Source: Thermodesulforhabdus norvegica (GTDB taxonomy: Bacteria > Desulfobacterota > Syntrophobacteria > Syntrophobacterales > Thermodesulforhabdaceae). Taken from it: a DNA stretch of 64,000 nt. A program made the translations under genes and the position numbers. Location of the stretch: positions 1-64,000 of the forward strand of contig NZ_FOUU01000003.1 of the NCBI RefSeq assembly GCF_900114975.1, in the 5' to 3' direction. Within the stretch, counting starts at the first letter, position 1. Each line of letters opens with the position of its first letter. Positions 26,766 to 35,363 of the stretch are shown piece after piece. The notes beneath the pieces were generated by a model. It was not told the DNA's origin. It worked only from the letters and a program-made list of their open reading frames with translations, and made no database searches.

Positions 26766-27239
26766 TTATAAGCCTGCCAGTAGCCGGTCAAGATGTTCAA
26801 CATGGCCCCGCTCTTCATCGATTATTCTTTTTATGATCGACAAAACGGTTTCATTATCGACGAGCTTTCTGAGGAATTCGTAGAACCTGATAGAATCTTC
26901 TTCCACACCACGGGCTATCCCGATTATATCCTTCGGCTCCGATGCGCTGAAGGCACAGGCCGGGTCGAATGAAAAAAGCCTGTTGCCTATAGCTTCGACT
27001 ATGTACCAGGATCCCACCTTCTCTTTTATGTCGATGTCGGTGCCCTGCAAAAAAGATTTTTTCATTTCCATGAACATCTTTCTATGTTCCCGTTCGTCTT
27101 CCGCAAGCTTTTTCCACAGGTCGGCCACTTTTTGAGGCATTCCGCAGGATCTGGCATGCTCTGCAGCCTGCCTGTAATAGGCCTCGCCGTTTTCTTCAAG
27201 CCTCAATGCCATTTCGAATATTTCCGTCATCGTAAACAT
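26766..27239 (-). CDS. Rubrerythrin/ferritin-like diiron protein
   Basis: A 157-residue four-helix-bundle protein of the ferritin-like superfamily. Diiron-ligand motifs are spaced as in rubrerythrin: LEENGEAYYRQAAEHA (helix A), AEDEREHRKMF (ExxH, helix B), GVEEDSIRFYEF (helix C) and DEERGHVEHLDRLL (ExxH, helix D). It lacks the C-terminal rubredoxin domain, so it is closer to stand-alone erythrin/YciF-like proteins. Likely detoxifies peroxide or oxygen in this anaerobe. The open frame extends upstream into the thioesterase gene, but ATG 27239 gives a clean domain start. Follows the thioesterase by 14 bases. Confidence 0.85.
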   Translation of the reverse strand: MFTMTEIFEMALRLEENGEAYYRQAAEHARSCGMPQKVADLWKKLAEDEREHRKMFMEMKKSFLQGTDIDIKEKVGSWYIVEAIGNRLFSFDPACAFSASEPKDIIGIARGVEEDSIRFYEFLRKLVDNETVLSIIKRIIDEERGHVEHLDRLLAGL

Positions 27240-27253
27240 ACTTCTTTTCTTCC

Positions 27254-27709
27254 CTAACGGCGTCTTATTTCTACGGACGGCTCTATGGCCTTTACGGCTT
27301 CGAAGAACTCTTCCGGAAAGTTGGTTCTCTGTTGTTTGCCGTAGTCGTAGGCCACAATCAAACCCGTTCCGACGGCAGCAATTGCTTTCTGTTTCGTGCT
27401 GTACACCCCGTACTCCTGCTCGGCTTCGGAATCGCTGACCCACAGCATGCGGCAACCCACTTCGATTATGTCCGGGTACCGAAGAGGCCTTATGTATCTG
27501 CAACTAGTCGAAGCAAGAATTGGCCCCACACCCTTCTCTTTCATTATCTTCATAAGCGGGGTTCTGTCAAAATACTCGATTCGTGCTGTCTCGAAATAAC
27601 GAAAATATATCACGTTATTCACATGCTGGAATGCATCCATGTGACCCCACAAAACGGGTAGAGTGATCCTTACGGGGAAGTCTTCAATCTGGACGAATCT
27701 CCTGGCCAC
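27254..27709 (-). CDS. Acyl-CoA thioesterase (4HBT hot-dog family)
   Basis: A 151-residue hot-dog thioesterase of the YbgC/FadM type. The active-site stretch is WGHMDAFQHVNNVIYFRYFE, with the Asp and the N-V-x-Y-F helix start characteristic of the family. The later ASTSCRYIRPLRYPDIIEV strand matches too. It hydrolyses acyl-CoA thioesters in the cytoplasm. Middle gene of a minus-strand trio (dehydrogenase, thioesterase, rubrerythrin-like) with gaps of 28 and 14 bases. Chain-length specificity cannot be read from the sequence. Confidence 0.87.
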   Translation of the reverse strand: MARRFVQIEDFPVRITLPVLWGHMDAFQHVNNVIYFRYFETARIEYFDRTPLMKIMKEKGVGPILASTSCRYIRPLRYPDIIEVGCRMLWVSDSEAEQEYGVYSTKQKAIAAVGTGLIVAYDYGKQQRTNFPEEFFEAVKAIEPSVEIRRR

Positions 27710-27737
27710 TTTATCCCCCTTGTCGTAGCTTTCCAGA

Positions 27738-28640
27738 TTACGAAAAAATCTTTAACCCTGAAAGATGTTCCAGTGCAAGGATCAATGCGTGAGTGCCTTT
27801 GTGGCCGTGCCCCTGGGCTCTGGCTGCTACATAGAGCTGGCGCGCCAGAGAAAGACCGGGCAGAGCGAGATTCATTCTTTCGGCTTCTTTTAATGCAATT
27901 CCCAGGTCTTTTATGAAGTGCTCCACAAAAAACCCGGGGTCAAAGTTCCTGGTCAGTATCCTGGGCGCAAGGTTGTCCAGGCTCCAGCACGCTGCGGCAC
28001 CTCTGGCAATGGATTTTAAAACTTCCGTCAGGTCCAGTCCGGCTTTGTATCCGTATAACAGAGCTTCGCAGATGCCTATCATGGTTCCCGCTATGACAAT
28101 CTGATTGCACATTTTTGTGTGCTGGCCTGACCCTGCCTTTCCCTGATAGACGATGTTCTTTCCGAGTATTGTGAGCAGAGGATGCACGGTCTCGAAAATT
28201 TCACGATCGCCGCCCACCATTATGGAAAGCGTTCCTTCTCTTGCTCCCACATCGCCTCCGGACACCGGAGCGTCCAGAAAATGAACCCCTTTGCTTTTTG
28301 CTCGCTCGTAAATGGTACAGGCAAGAGCCGGTTCCGTTGTGGTCATGTCGATCAGGATCGTTCCCGGTCTTGACCCTTCTATCAGACCCTTTTCATCGAG
28401 ATAGACCTGCCGCACATCCTCGGGAAATCCCACGATGGTAACGACGACGTCGGATTTTACGGCAACTTCTGAGGGACTGTCCGCCCAGTGAGCCCCCTTT
28501 TGAAGGAGGGGCTCTGCTTTTTCTTTCGTGCGGTTATAAACCGTAACATCGTATCCCGCGTCTATTATGCGAGAGCACATGGAAAGACCCATTACACCGG
28601 TACCTATCCAGCCGATTCTTGTATTTCCGGCGTTTACCAT
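27738..28640 (-). CDS. Beta-hydroxyacid dehydrogenase (3-hydroxyisobutyrate/tartronate semialdehyde reductase family)
   Basis: A 300-residue NAD(P)-binding dehydrogenase: [16 protein letters not shown] (Rossmann GxGxMG near residue 10), [21 protein letters not shown] (substrate-binding signature, about 118-138), and [11 protein letters not shown] with the catalytic Lys. These define the 3-hydroxyisobutyrate dehydrogenase/GarR group, which also includes glyoxylate and succinic semialdehyde reductases. ATG 28640 is preceded by GGAGGCTTCC; the 20-codon extension upstream has no site. First gene of the minus trio and divergent from the cysteine synthase fusion. Precise substrate unknown. Confidence 0.88.
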   Translation of the reverse strand: MVNAGNTRIGWIGTGVMGLSMCSRIIDAGYDVTVYNRTKEKAEPLLQKGAHWADSPSEVAVKSDVVVTIVGFPEDVRQVYLDEKGLIEGSRPGTILIDMTTTEPALACTIYERAKSKGVHFLDAPVSGGDVGAREGTLSIMVGGDREIFETVHPLLTILGKNIVYQGKAGSGQHTKMCNQIVIAGTMIGICEALLYGYKAGLDLTEVLKSIARGAAACWSLDNLAPRILTRNFDPGFFVEHFIKDLGIALKEAERMNLALPGLSLARQLYVAARAQGHGHKGTHALILALEHLSGLKIFS

Positions 28641-28801
28641 GGAAGCCTCCCTCTTCAATTTCACCGGCCAATCTGCCGGCCTTCCTTTTTTCAACGGCAA
28701 AAGGTATATCAGGAATTCAGCAATTGCGGAAGTGGTGTATACTGTGGTAAGGATAACGGCGCCTTTCCGCTTAAGCCACTTCCAGACCGGGGATGTGACG
28801 G

Positions 28802-31123
28802 ATGATGGGAAAAAATGTCTATGAAAACGTTTTACAGGCCATTGGAAATACTCCTCTTATAAAAATAAACCGCCTCAATCCAAACCCGAACGTCACCATC
28901 TACGCAAAGTGGGAAGCGAAGAATCCTGGAGGGTCAATTAAGGATCGCCCTGCCTTGATGATGATTGAGGACGCAGAGCGACGGGGCATCCTTACAAAGG
29001 ATAAGATAATAATCGAGGCCACGAGCGGGAATACCGGAATCGGCCTTGCGGTAGTTGCGGCAGTAAAGGGTTATAGGCTTATTCTTGCCATGCCCGAAAC
29101 GGCCAGCCTTGAGCGCCAGAAGATCCTTCGTGCTTTGGGAGCCGAACTTTTGCTTACTCCGGGAGCCCTCGGTACCGACGGAGCCATCGAGGAAGTTTAC
29201 AGGCTTGTCAGGGAAAATCCGGACCTCTATTTCATGCCCGACCAGTTCAACAACCCTGCCAATCCTCTTGCTCACTATTACGGAACGGGGCCGGAAATTT
29301 ACGAGCAGACGGAAGGAAAGGTAAACGTTGTGGTTGCCACCCTTGGGACTACGGGAACGGCGATGGGGGTTCTGAGGGCCCTCAAAGAGCGAAATCCGGC
29401 TATAGAAGTCGTGGCCGTAGAGCCCTATCCCGGTCATAAGATCCAGGGGCTTAAGAACATGAAGGAATCCTACGTCCCCGGCATTTTCGACAGAAATGCC
29501 TTTGACAGAATAATTCACGTAAGAGATGAAGACGCCTTTGAAATGGCCAGGCGGCTGGCTCGTGAAGAAGGGATTTTCGCGGGCATGAGTTCCGGTGCCG
29601 CAATGGCGGCGGCTGTTGAAATAGCGAAAGAGCGTGAAACCGGGATAATTGTGGCGATATTGCCCGATGGAGGCGACCGATACCTGAGCACCAATCTTTT
29701 TACGGTTATGCTCGAACCGGATTTCAAGTTCTACGATCATGCGAGGCGGGAAACCGTGCCTGTAAAGCCCGCAGAAGAGGGAAGAATAAGGCTTTTTGTT
29801 ACTGGACCGCCTCTGGATGTACCGCTTGAGCTCCAGGAGTCAAGGCGGTTTTTTGTGGCGGATCTTCTGGTGAGATTCCTGGAGGCAAAGGGCTTTTCGG
29901 TTGTGTCCGTTGTTACCGTTCCCGATCTTGACAGCAGAACGGTTCAGGCATCAGGACGGGCAGGAAAGGATTTGATTCCCTACGTAAGAGAGCGTCTTGA
30001 TGGGCTTTTCCGGCTCTTTGATCAGTTCGGTATAAGACGTGCACATCATTACGCCAGAATTTCCGAGTACGAAGACGCCATAATTAACAACACCAGGGTT
30101 CTTATGGACAGGGGGGTTGCCTACGAGAAGCTGAGGTCCGTATATTTCAGCATATCCAGATGTGAAGACTACGGTAGGCTTGCAGGAGTGGATCCGGGGA
30201 GAACGGTTCCCGGCAAAAGAGTTGATCTGTCCCTTTATGAAAAACAGAATCCCCGTGATTTTGCCCTGCTGAAACGGGCGACGCTGGAAGAGTTGAAAAG
30301 GGGACTTTATCTTAGGACACCCTGGGGTAATATGATGCCAACCTGGCATGTGGCAGCGGCCTCGGTGGTACTGAGTCAGTGGAATCCTCCCGTGGATATA
30401 TATTTGAGCAGTGTGGATTTTCTTTTTCCCCATCTTGAAAACGTCAGGGTTGTGGGGGAAGCCCTGAAGGGCACTCCACTGGCTCAGATATGGCTTCTTG
30501 CAGAAAGGGTGTGGGTAAGCAGGGAGTGTTCCGACGATGAGTTTTGTGAAGGAACCAGTCTGGAGGAACTTCTTGCCGAAGGATACAGGCCTGAAGAGGT
30601 GAGATTTTGGATTATTTCAACTCACTATCGCAAGCCTCTCCACGCCTCCAGAACCGGCCTCGAAAACAGTCGTAAGAGATATAGAAGAATTAAACGATTC
30701 CTGGCAAGACTTCACACCTGTGGGTTAAGGTCCGAAGGAGCTGACAGGGGGCTTGCTGACAGGGCTTATCAGATGGAGAGAGAGTTTCTGGATGCCCTGT
30801 CGGACGATCTGGACTCACCCAGGGCTCTTGCCGCTCTCTTCGCTTTCGTTCGTGATGCCAACAAAGTATTGGACGAAAGTGCCATCACTCCGGGAGAAAA
30901 AACCGCGGTGCTGGAGGTTTTCAGAAAGATCGATCGAGTTCTCAACGTTTTTTCCCGTGACATTGCTCCTCCCAGCGATGAAGAACTTGAGCTTTTGCAG
31001 AGGAGACGGATTGCCAGACGGGAAGGCCGTTGGGATGAAGCCGACAGATTACGAGAAGAGTTACTCCGGCTTGGAATTGCCGTAATGGATACCCCTAAAG
31101 GCATGCAGTGGGAGAGGGTTTGA
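28802..31123 (+). CDS. Cysteine synthase fused to a degenerate cysteinyl-tRNA synthetase domain
   Basis: A 773-residue fusion. Residues 1-305 are a PLP-dependent cysteine synthase/CBS-type enzyme: [15 protein letters not shown] with PLP lysine K47, TSGNTG (74-79), and GTTGTAMG for phosphate binding. Residues 328-773 align by pattern with cysteinyl-tRNA synthetase: [27 protein letters not shown]...[14 protein letters not shown] and the C-terminal helical domain. But the catalytic signatures are gone. The zinc Cys plus HIGH region reads [15 protein letters not shown], the second zinc Cys of the GWHxxC motif is Ala, and no KMSKS remains. The cysteine synthase half looks active; the tRNA synthetase half should not adenylate cysteine. 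It may sense cysteine or tRNA, or scaffold. Confidence 0.85.
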   Translation: MMGKNVYENVLQAIGNTPLIKINRLNPNPNVTIYAKWEAKNPGGSIKDRPALMMIEDAERRGILTKDKIIIEATSGNTGIGLAVVAAVKGYRLILAMPETASLERQKILRALGAELLLTPGALGTDGAIEEVYRLVRENPDLYFMPDQFNNPANPLAHYYGTGPEIYEQTEGKVNVVVATLGTTGTAMGVLRALKERNPAIEVVAVEPYPGHKIQGLKNMKESYVPGIFDRNAFDRIIHVRDEDAFEMARRLAREEGIFAGMSSGAAMAAAVEIAKERETGIIVAILPDGGDRYLSTNLFTVMLEPDFKFYDHARRETVPVKPAEEGRIRLFVTGPPLDVPLELQESRRFFVADLLVRFLEAKGFSVVSVVTVPDLDSRTVQASGRAGKDLIPYVRERLDGLFRLFDQFGIRRAHHYARISEYEDAIINNTRVLMDRGVAYEKLRSVYFSISRCEDYGRLAGVDPGRTVPGKRVDLSLYEKQNPRDFALLKRATLEELKRGLYLRTPWGNMMPTWHVAAASVVLSQWNPPVDIYLSSVDFLFPHLENVRVVGEALKGTPLAQIWLLAERVWVSRECSDDEFCEGTSLEELLAEGYRPEEVRFWIISTHYRKPLHASRTGLENSRKRYRRIKRFLARLHTCGLRSEGADRGLADRAYQMEREFLDALSDDLDSPRALAALFAFVRDANKVLDESAITPGEKTAVLEVFRKIDRVLNVFSRDIAPPSDEELELLQRRRIARREGRWDEADRLREELLRLGIAVMDTPKGMQWERV

Positions 31124-31163
31124 TGCGGAAATAAATATACCCCATGCAAAACCCACTTTATTC

Positions 31164-31193
31164 TTGACACTGCTGGAAAAACTCTGTTAACCT
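31164..31193 (+). promoter_or_regulatory. Candidate promoter upstream of a terminated leader
   Basis: TTGACA (31164-31169) with a 17-18 base spacer to TTAACC/TAACCT (31187-31193). GTTAAC occurs twice just here (31186-31191 and 31197-31202). The -10 is weak. Transcription from it would meet the hairpin at 31248-31294 before the TonB receptor gene. Confidence 0.35.
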
Positions 31194-31247
31194 TTCGTTA
31201 ACTTCCACAGAGAAGTGGAATTGCCTTTCAGCGAAAAGATGTATCGT

Positions 31248-31294
31248 AAAAAGCCACGAAGGCATGAGCCCTGAAGGTGCTTTCGTGGCTTTTT
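31248..31294 (+). terminator. Strong intrinsic terminator ahead of TonB receptor operon
   Basis: A 13-bp perfect stem (31248-31260 with 31282-31294) ending in a T-rich arm, with a 21-base loop. It either ends the cysteine synthase transcript (125 bases upstream) or attenuates a leader starting near 31200. A second small hairpin (TTCCAC/GTGGAA) lies between the promoter-like site and this stem. Confidence 0.8.
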
Positions 31295-31382
31295 ATCTTT
31301 TGGCTCTTCTAACAGCGGCACGAAGCCTCGGTTCGTTAAGGACAAACCTTTTATCAAGCTTTGTGAGAAGAGTAAGGTTATT

Positions 31383-33380
31383 ATGCCCGCATTGTTTTTT
31401 TTACTCTGTTTGCTTGTTTGGACGTTGTCAGTGACGGCCGAGGTGACCACGATGCCTGAAATGGTGGTCGAGGAAGAAATGCTGACCAAGGGAAGTGTCT
31501 CTATAAATAATGAAGCACTTCCGGCCTCTGTGTACGTCATAACAGGAGCGGAGATCAGAGATATGCCTGTTCAACATTATCTTGATTTCTTTAGACGAAT
31601 TCCCGGAGTTATTACAAGTCATTACGGCCAGGGAGACGTTGCCGATGGCTTTGGAATGAGGGGCTATCAGAGCGGACATGGGAGCCAGATAGCTATATAT
31701 GTGGACGGTGTGCCCATAAATATTCCACATCACAGCCATTCTCATGGATTGGCTGACCTCGGCTGGCTCATCCCTGAAATGATAGATCGTATTGAGGTGA
31801 TTAAGGGTCCCTTTTCCGTGCTTTACGGTAATTTTGCCCTTGGCGGTGTCGTTAACATCGTGACCAAGAAATACCAACAAGATCCGGAAGTTGCAGTAGA
31901 GGCAGGAAGCTTTGAAACTTATCGAGCCGTTGCTACAGTTTCAAAGGACTCATGGGAGATCACTCCATTGAGCGTTAGGCCTTTCCTAATTTACGAGATT
32001 TACGACAGAGATGGCTTTCGAGATAATTCAGACTACAGGCGATATAATGCATTTAATAAAATAACTTTTCCAGTTGTGGGAGGTCTTCTCTCACTGCAGG
32101 CCCATTATGTGGATCGTGACTGGGGTGCTCCCGGATATCTGAGTGTCTCTGATGTTAAAGAGGAACTTCACAGCAGAACTGATGCCGTCAATCCAGAAGA
32201 CGGTGGAAACAGTGAATACAAAAACCTGGTACTTAATTTTGTACCGAAAACCGGAGAAGCTGGACTTTACGCTACCCTGTATGTTGCCTCCCACAGAATG
32301 AATCGATACGCAACCTTTGAACCATCACCCCAGACCCTTGAACACAACGATTGGGACTACGGAGGCTGGAGGCTTCTTTACGATTTCGTGCCCTTTAAAA
32401 AACTGTCGGTCCTGGTGGGGTCTGATGGGAGATATTCTGAAGGGGATCGACTCGGTTATATTACGGAAAACCGAGATATCGTTGCGAGGACGGAGGACTG
32501 GCACATCGAGAACCTGGGAGTGGGCCTCTTTGGACAGGTTCAGTGGAAGCCCGTCAAATTTCTCAAGATAGTAGGGGGATTACGTTATGATTTCTTTTCT
32601 TTCGATATCGATAACCATGTAAGACCTCAAAACTCCGGAGATGGCACCACCTCCATAATGAGCCCCAAAGTGGGCTTGGTGATAAGTCCAACCAAAAACT
32701 TCAACCTTTTTGCAAACAAGGGTTTGGGTTTTCGGACACCTTCGGCCGATGAAATGTCCCCTGCTGATAGAGACTATGCAAACTTCGATCTGGAACCGGC
32801 CAAGGTAGACACTTGGGATATTGGCTTTGATGCATTTCTTTTTGACAGACTGCAGCTTCTTTTTGACTTCTACAGAACTGACATGGAACGGGAAATCAGA
32901 TGGGTAGGATCGGAGACCGTAAATGTTGGCGAGTCAAGAAGAGACGGATACGAATTGGAATTTACCCTTCATGCAACCCCCGATCTCCGGTTTTATATTA
33001 ACTACGGGCAGGTAAATGCTCGCCTGAAAAATCCTGCAGTACCGGGACATGATAGGGTTACTGGTGTTCCTGAAGACTATCTGAGCGCAGGCATTCAGTG
33101 GGAAATTATTGTGCACGATGGGGCTCGTCTCTTCTTCGATTTTGCGTATCAGCGTCTGGGAGAAGCTCCACTTGATGCATCCGGCAGTGTTTTCCGACCT
33201 CCTGTAGGGCGGTACATGGGTAAAGCATCGTTTCGCATCAAAGGATGGACCTTTTCGCTTCAAGTTAACTACCATCCGTCTAAGTATGCATCTGAAGCCA
33301 TGTTTCTTCTGGGCGGTGAGCCTGCTTACGATCCCAAGCCGGTCTATGAATTCGTTGTTGGAGTGAAGTACACTTTTTAG
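31383..33380 (+). CDS. TonB-dependent outer-membrane receptor with His-rich plug
   Basis: A 665-residue TonB-dependent receptor with a signal peptide (residues 2-19), a TonB-box-like MPEMVVEEE, a plug domain (about 45-160, with RIPGV and GYQSGHGSQIAIYVDGVPIN) and a 22-strand barrel ending in F (VGVKYTF). The plug contains IPHHSHSHG (about 114-122), five histidines in a short loop that could bind a transition metal. The gene after it encodes a DUF4198 protein, a family often coupled to nickel or cobalt uptake receptors. Likely imports Ni2+, Co2+ or another metal chelate across the outer membrane. AAGG lies upstream of the ATG; the leader holds a terminator. Confidence 0.88.
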   Translation: MPALFFLLCLLVWTLSVTAEVTTMPEMVVEEEMLTKGSVSINNEALPASVYVITGAEIRDMPVQHYLDFFRRIPGVITSHYGQGDVADGFGMRGYQSGHGSQIAIYVDGVPINIPHHSHSHGLADLGWLIPEMIDRIEVIKGPFSVLYGNFALGGVVNIVTKKYQQDPEVAVEAGSFETYRAVATVSKDSWEITPLSVRPFLIYEIYDRDGFRDNSDYRRYNAFNKITFPVVGGLLSLQAHYVDRDWGAPGYLSVSDVKEELHSRTDAVNPEDGGNSEYKNLVLNFVPKTGEAGLYATLYVASHRMNRYATFEPSPQTLEHNDWDYGGWRLLYDFVPFKKLSVLVGSDGRYSEGDRLGYITENRDIVARTEDWHIENLGVGLFGQVQWKPVKFLKIVGGLRYDFFSFDIDNHVRPQNSGDGTTSIMSPKVGLVISPTKNFNLFANKGLGFRTPSADEMSPADRDYANFDLEPAKVDTWDIGFDAFLFDRLQLLFDFYRTDMEREIRWVGSETVNVGESRRDGYELEFTLHATPDLRFYINYGQVNARLKNPAVPGHDRVTGVPEDYLSAGIQWEIIVHDGARLFFDFAYQRLGEAPLDASGSVFRPPVGRYMGKASFRIKGWTFSLQVNYHPSKYASEAMFLLGGEPAYDPKPVYEFVVGVKYTF

Positions 33381-33533
33381 AGCAAATGATCCTAAAGGGT
33401 GACTTTGGGGCAGTAAGTTGTCGAACATGAAGAGAATAGTAGCCTGTTGCCGTGCTCCACCGAATTAGAGTGAAGCATTTATTAGTTGTGAAGGGACTGG
33501 GGTATGAGATGTAAAGTCTAGGAGGAATAGATT

Positions 33534-34235
33534 ATGGTGCGCATGATTATAAGCTCAATCGTAATTATGTTACTTGGATTAGCTCAGGTTAGTGCCCACG
33601 ATGCGTGGTTTGAGCCAAATGACGGAAAGTTCGTCATTCTCTATGGTCACGGTGAGGAACTGGAAAGTTATGATATTTCCAAAATAAAGGAAGTTAAAGC
33701 CCATGATGGTCAGGGAAATGGAACGGTGCTGGATGTTAAAAAACGAGAAGACGGGAAGGCAGTAGTCGCGCCCCCGGATAACACGGTCATGTTAACCATG
33801 GTGTTCGATAACGGTTTCTGGGTAAAGACGGAGGAAGGTTGGAAAAATGTTTCCAAAAGAAACGTGGGAAGTTATTTAGAGTCGTGTCACTCGATGAAAT
33901 TTGCTAAGCATATCATCGACTGGTCGCCTGTGCTTACCAATGCGGTGGGCCTAAAGATGGAAATCGTGCCGCTCAAAAACCCGATGTCCCTCAAGACAGG
34001 CGAAGTTCTGCAAGTAAAAGTATTACTCGACGGTAAACCGGTAGAGGGTGTTACGGTTGCCACAGGGGGAGGTCACAAAAGCGGGATGACAACGAATAAC
34101 GCGGGGATCGTAGATGTACTCATAGAAAAACCGGGTTTTCAGTTTATAAGTGCCTCTTACAGAGTTCCTTTGAGAAATAATCCTGATGCCGATGAGTTAT
34201 TGCTTTCCTCTAATCTGACGTTTTATGTCGAGTAA
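33534..34235 (+). CDS. DUF4198 periplasmic protein (putative Ni/Co-related)
   Basis: A 233-residue exported protein: signal peptide at 5-21, then mature start AHDAWFEPNDGKFVILYGHG, the typical HDxWxxP opening of DUF4198 proteins. Another His/Gly patch, VATGGGHKSG, lies in a predicted carboxypeptidase-regulatory-like beta domain. DUF4198 proteins are found beside TonB receptors and transporters for nickel and cobalt; the N-terminal His after signal cleavage could ligate metal. AGGAGGAATAG is a strong ribosome site. It lies 153 bases after the TonB receptor, probably in the same operon, and ends at a bidirectional terminator. Metal identity is inference. Confidence 0.78.
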   Translation: MVRMIISSIVIMLLGLAQVSAHDAWFEPNDGKFVILYGHGEELESYDISKIKEVKAHDGQGNGTVLDVKKREDGKAVVAPPDNTVMLTMVFDNGFWVKTEEGWKNVSKRNVGSYLESCHSMKFAKHIIDWSPVLTNAVGLKMEIVPLKNPMSLKTGEVLQVKVLLDGKPVEGVTVATGGGHKSGMTTNNAGIVDVLIEKPGFQFISASYRVPLRNNPDADELLLSSNLTFYVE

Positions 34236-34244
34236 GCCTATAGC

Positions 34245-34278
34245 AGGAGGCCTGCAGATTTATCCCTGCTGGCCTCCT
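34245..34278. terminator. Bidirectional terminator between DUF4198 and binding-protein genes
   Basis: AGGAGGCC (34245-34252) pairs with GGCCTCCT (34271-34278). An alternative AGCAGG/CCTGCT pairing lies in the same stretch. It is placed between convergent stops at 34235 and 34307. No T run directly follows on the plus strand beyond TTCC. Confidence 0.55.
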
Positions 34279-34306
34279 TCCGACTTAGTTTTCGTACTGG
34301 AGAATT

Positions 34307-35302
34307 TTAGTTGAAGTCAGAACCGTACAGAAATCTAAGAACTCGCCTTTCGTAACTTTTGGCGGATTCGTTTGGGAACAAGCCTGGATAAAGCCATCGT
34401 GCAATGCGATTTGCTGCAATTATAAACTTGAGAGTCCAAAGATCGTTTGTAAAAATATCAGGAAGTTCGTAAACACGCCCTTTTTTTATTGCATCAATTG
34501 GAGCGAGCCTGGGGTCGGCGGTAAGGTCTTCGGGGTTTAATTTTTCATTGTACCACATGACAATTACATCTGGGTTTTGTTGAATCAGCTCTTCGATCTG
34601 TAAGGTCGCGTGCTCTCTAAAAATATGTTCACAAATATTTCGCCCTCCTGCCATTCTAATCACATCGCTGACGGTGCTTCCTCCACAGGATGTTTCCGTA
34701 ATCCCCTGGGCCCACATGAAAAATACTCTGGGACGGTCTTTCTCAGGCACTGTACCGGTTATTCTCGTTAATCTCTCTTTTTCTTTTTTCACGAAGGCTA
34801 CCAGTTCCTCGGAGCGATTTCTACTCCCTGAGAGAGTTCCGAAGTCTAGAATTTCGTCGTAGATGTCATTTTCCCTGGACAAAAAGACTGCGTACACCGG
34901 TATCCCTCGTGTCTCCAGAGCGCGGATAACATCTGTTTGAGAAGACCAAATGATTACCAAGTCAGGCATAAGGGCTACTATGTGTTCTATGCTTACCGCT
35001 TCCCAGTTGCCAGGAGCCGGTAATAGGCGATCCCGAATGCGCTTGTCTAGCTGTCTGTAAAACCTGAAGGTCGGCTCTGCGTAGACATTGTTCGCAATTC
35101 CGATAATCCGATCTTGCTGTTGAAGCATGAATAGGGCACTTAAAGCGCTCTCCAAAAGACATACTATGCGTTGAGGTTTTGCTTTTAGTTCAATCGACTT
35201 GCCTCGAAAGTCTTTGACGAGAATTGACGTGTAGCCCTTACCATACTGCAGTATAACGAGAAGGAGGCAAAAAAGGATCGTCAGCAATAACCTGAAAAAC
35301 AT
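34307..35302 (-). CDS. ABC transporter substrate-binding protein (BtuF/FepB-like)
   Basis: A 331-residue periplasmic-binding-protein type III domain (cobalamin/iron-siderophore group). Signal peptide is at residues 1-24. RIVCLLESALSALFML and PDLVIIWSSQTDVIRALE are the conserved first-lobe strands; VFFMWAQGITETSCGGSTVSDVI and NPDVIVMWYNE belong to the second lobe. Such proteins deliver vitamin B12, heme or siderophores to an ABC importer. No permease or ATPase is in the window. It lies 61 bases downstream of the TonB receptor on the same strand, so receptor and binding protein probably handle the same ligand. The ligand is unknown. Confidence 0.85.
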   Translation of the reverse strand: MFFRLLLTILFCLLLVILQYGKGYTSILVKDFRGKSIELKAKPQRIVCLLESALSALFMLQQQDRIIGIANNVYAEPTFRFYRQLDKRIRDRLLPAPGNWEAVSIEHIVALMPDLVIIWSSQTDVIRALETRGIPVYAVFLSRENDIYDEILDFGTLSGSRNRSEELVAFVKKEKERLTRITGTVPEKDRPRVFFMWAQGITETSCGGSTVSDVIRMAGGRNICEHIFREHATLQIEELIQQNPDVIVMWYNEKLNPEDLTADPRLAPIDAIKKGRVYELPDIFTNDLWTLKFIIAANRIARWLYPGLFPNESAKSYERRVLRFLYGSDFN

Positions 35303-35363
35303 ACATTTTCCCGCCTTTCATTAAGTTCTTCTCTGTGGTTTTCTTACGGGCAGGGAACCTGCC

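Noticed and set aside
27240-27503. Upstream extension of the rubrerythrin-like frame
   Set aside because: It lies inside the thioesterase gene in another frame. The ferritin-like helix A begins right at ATG 27239.
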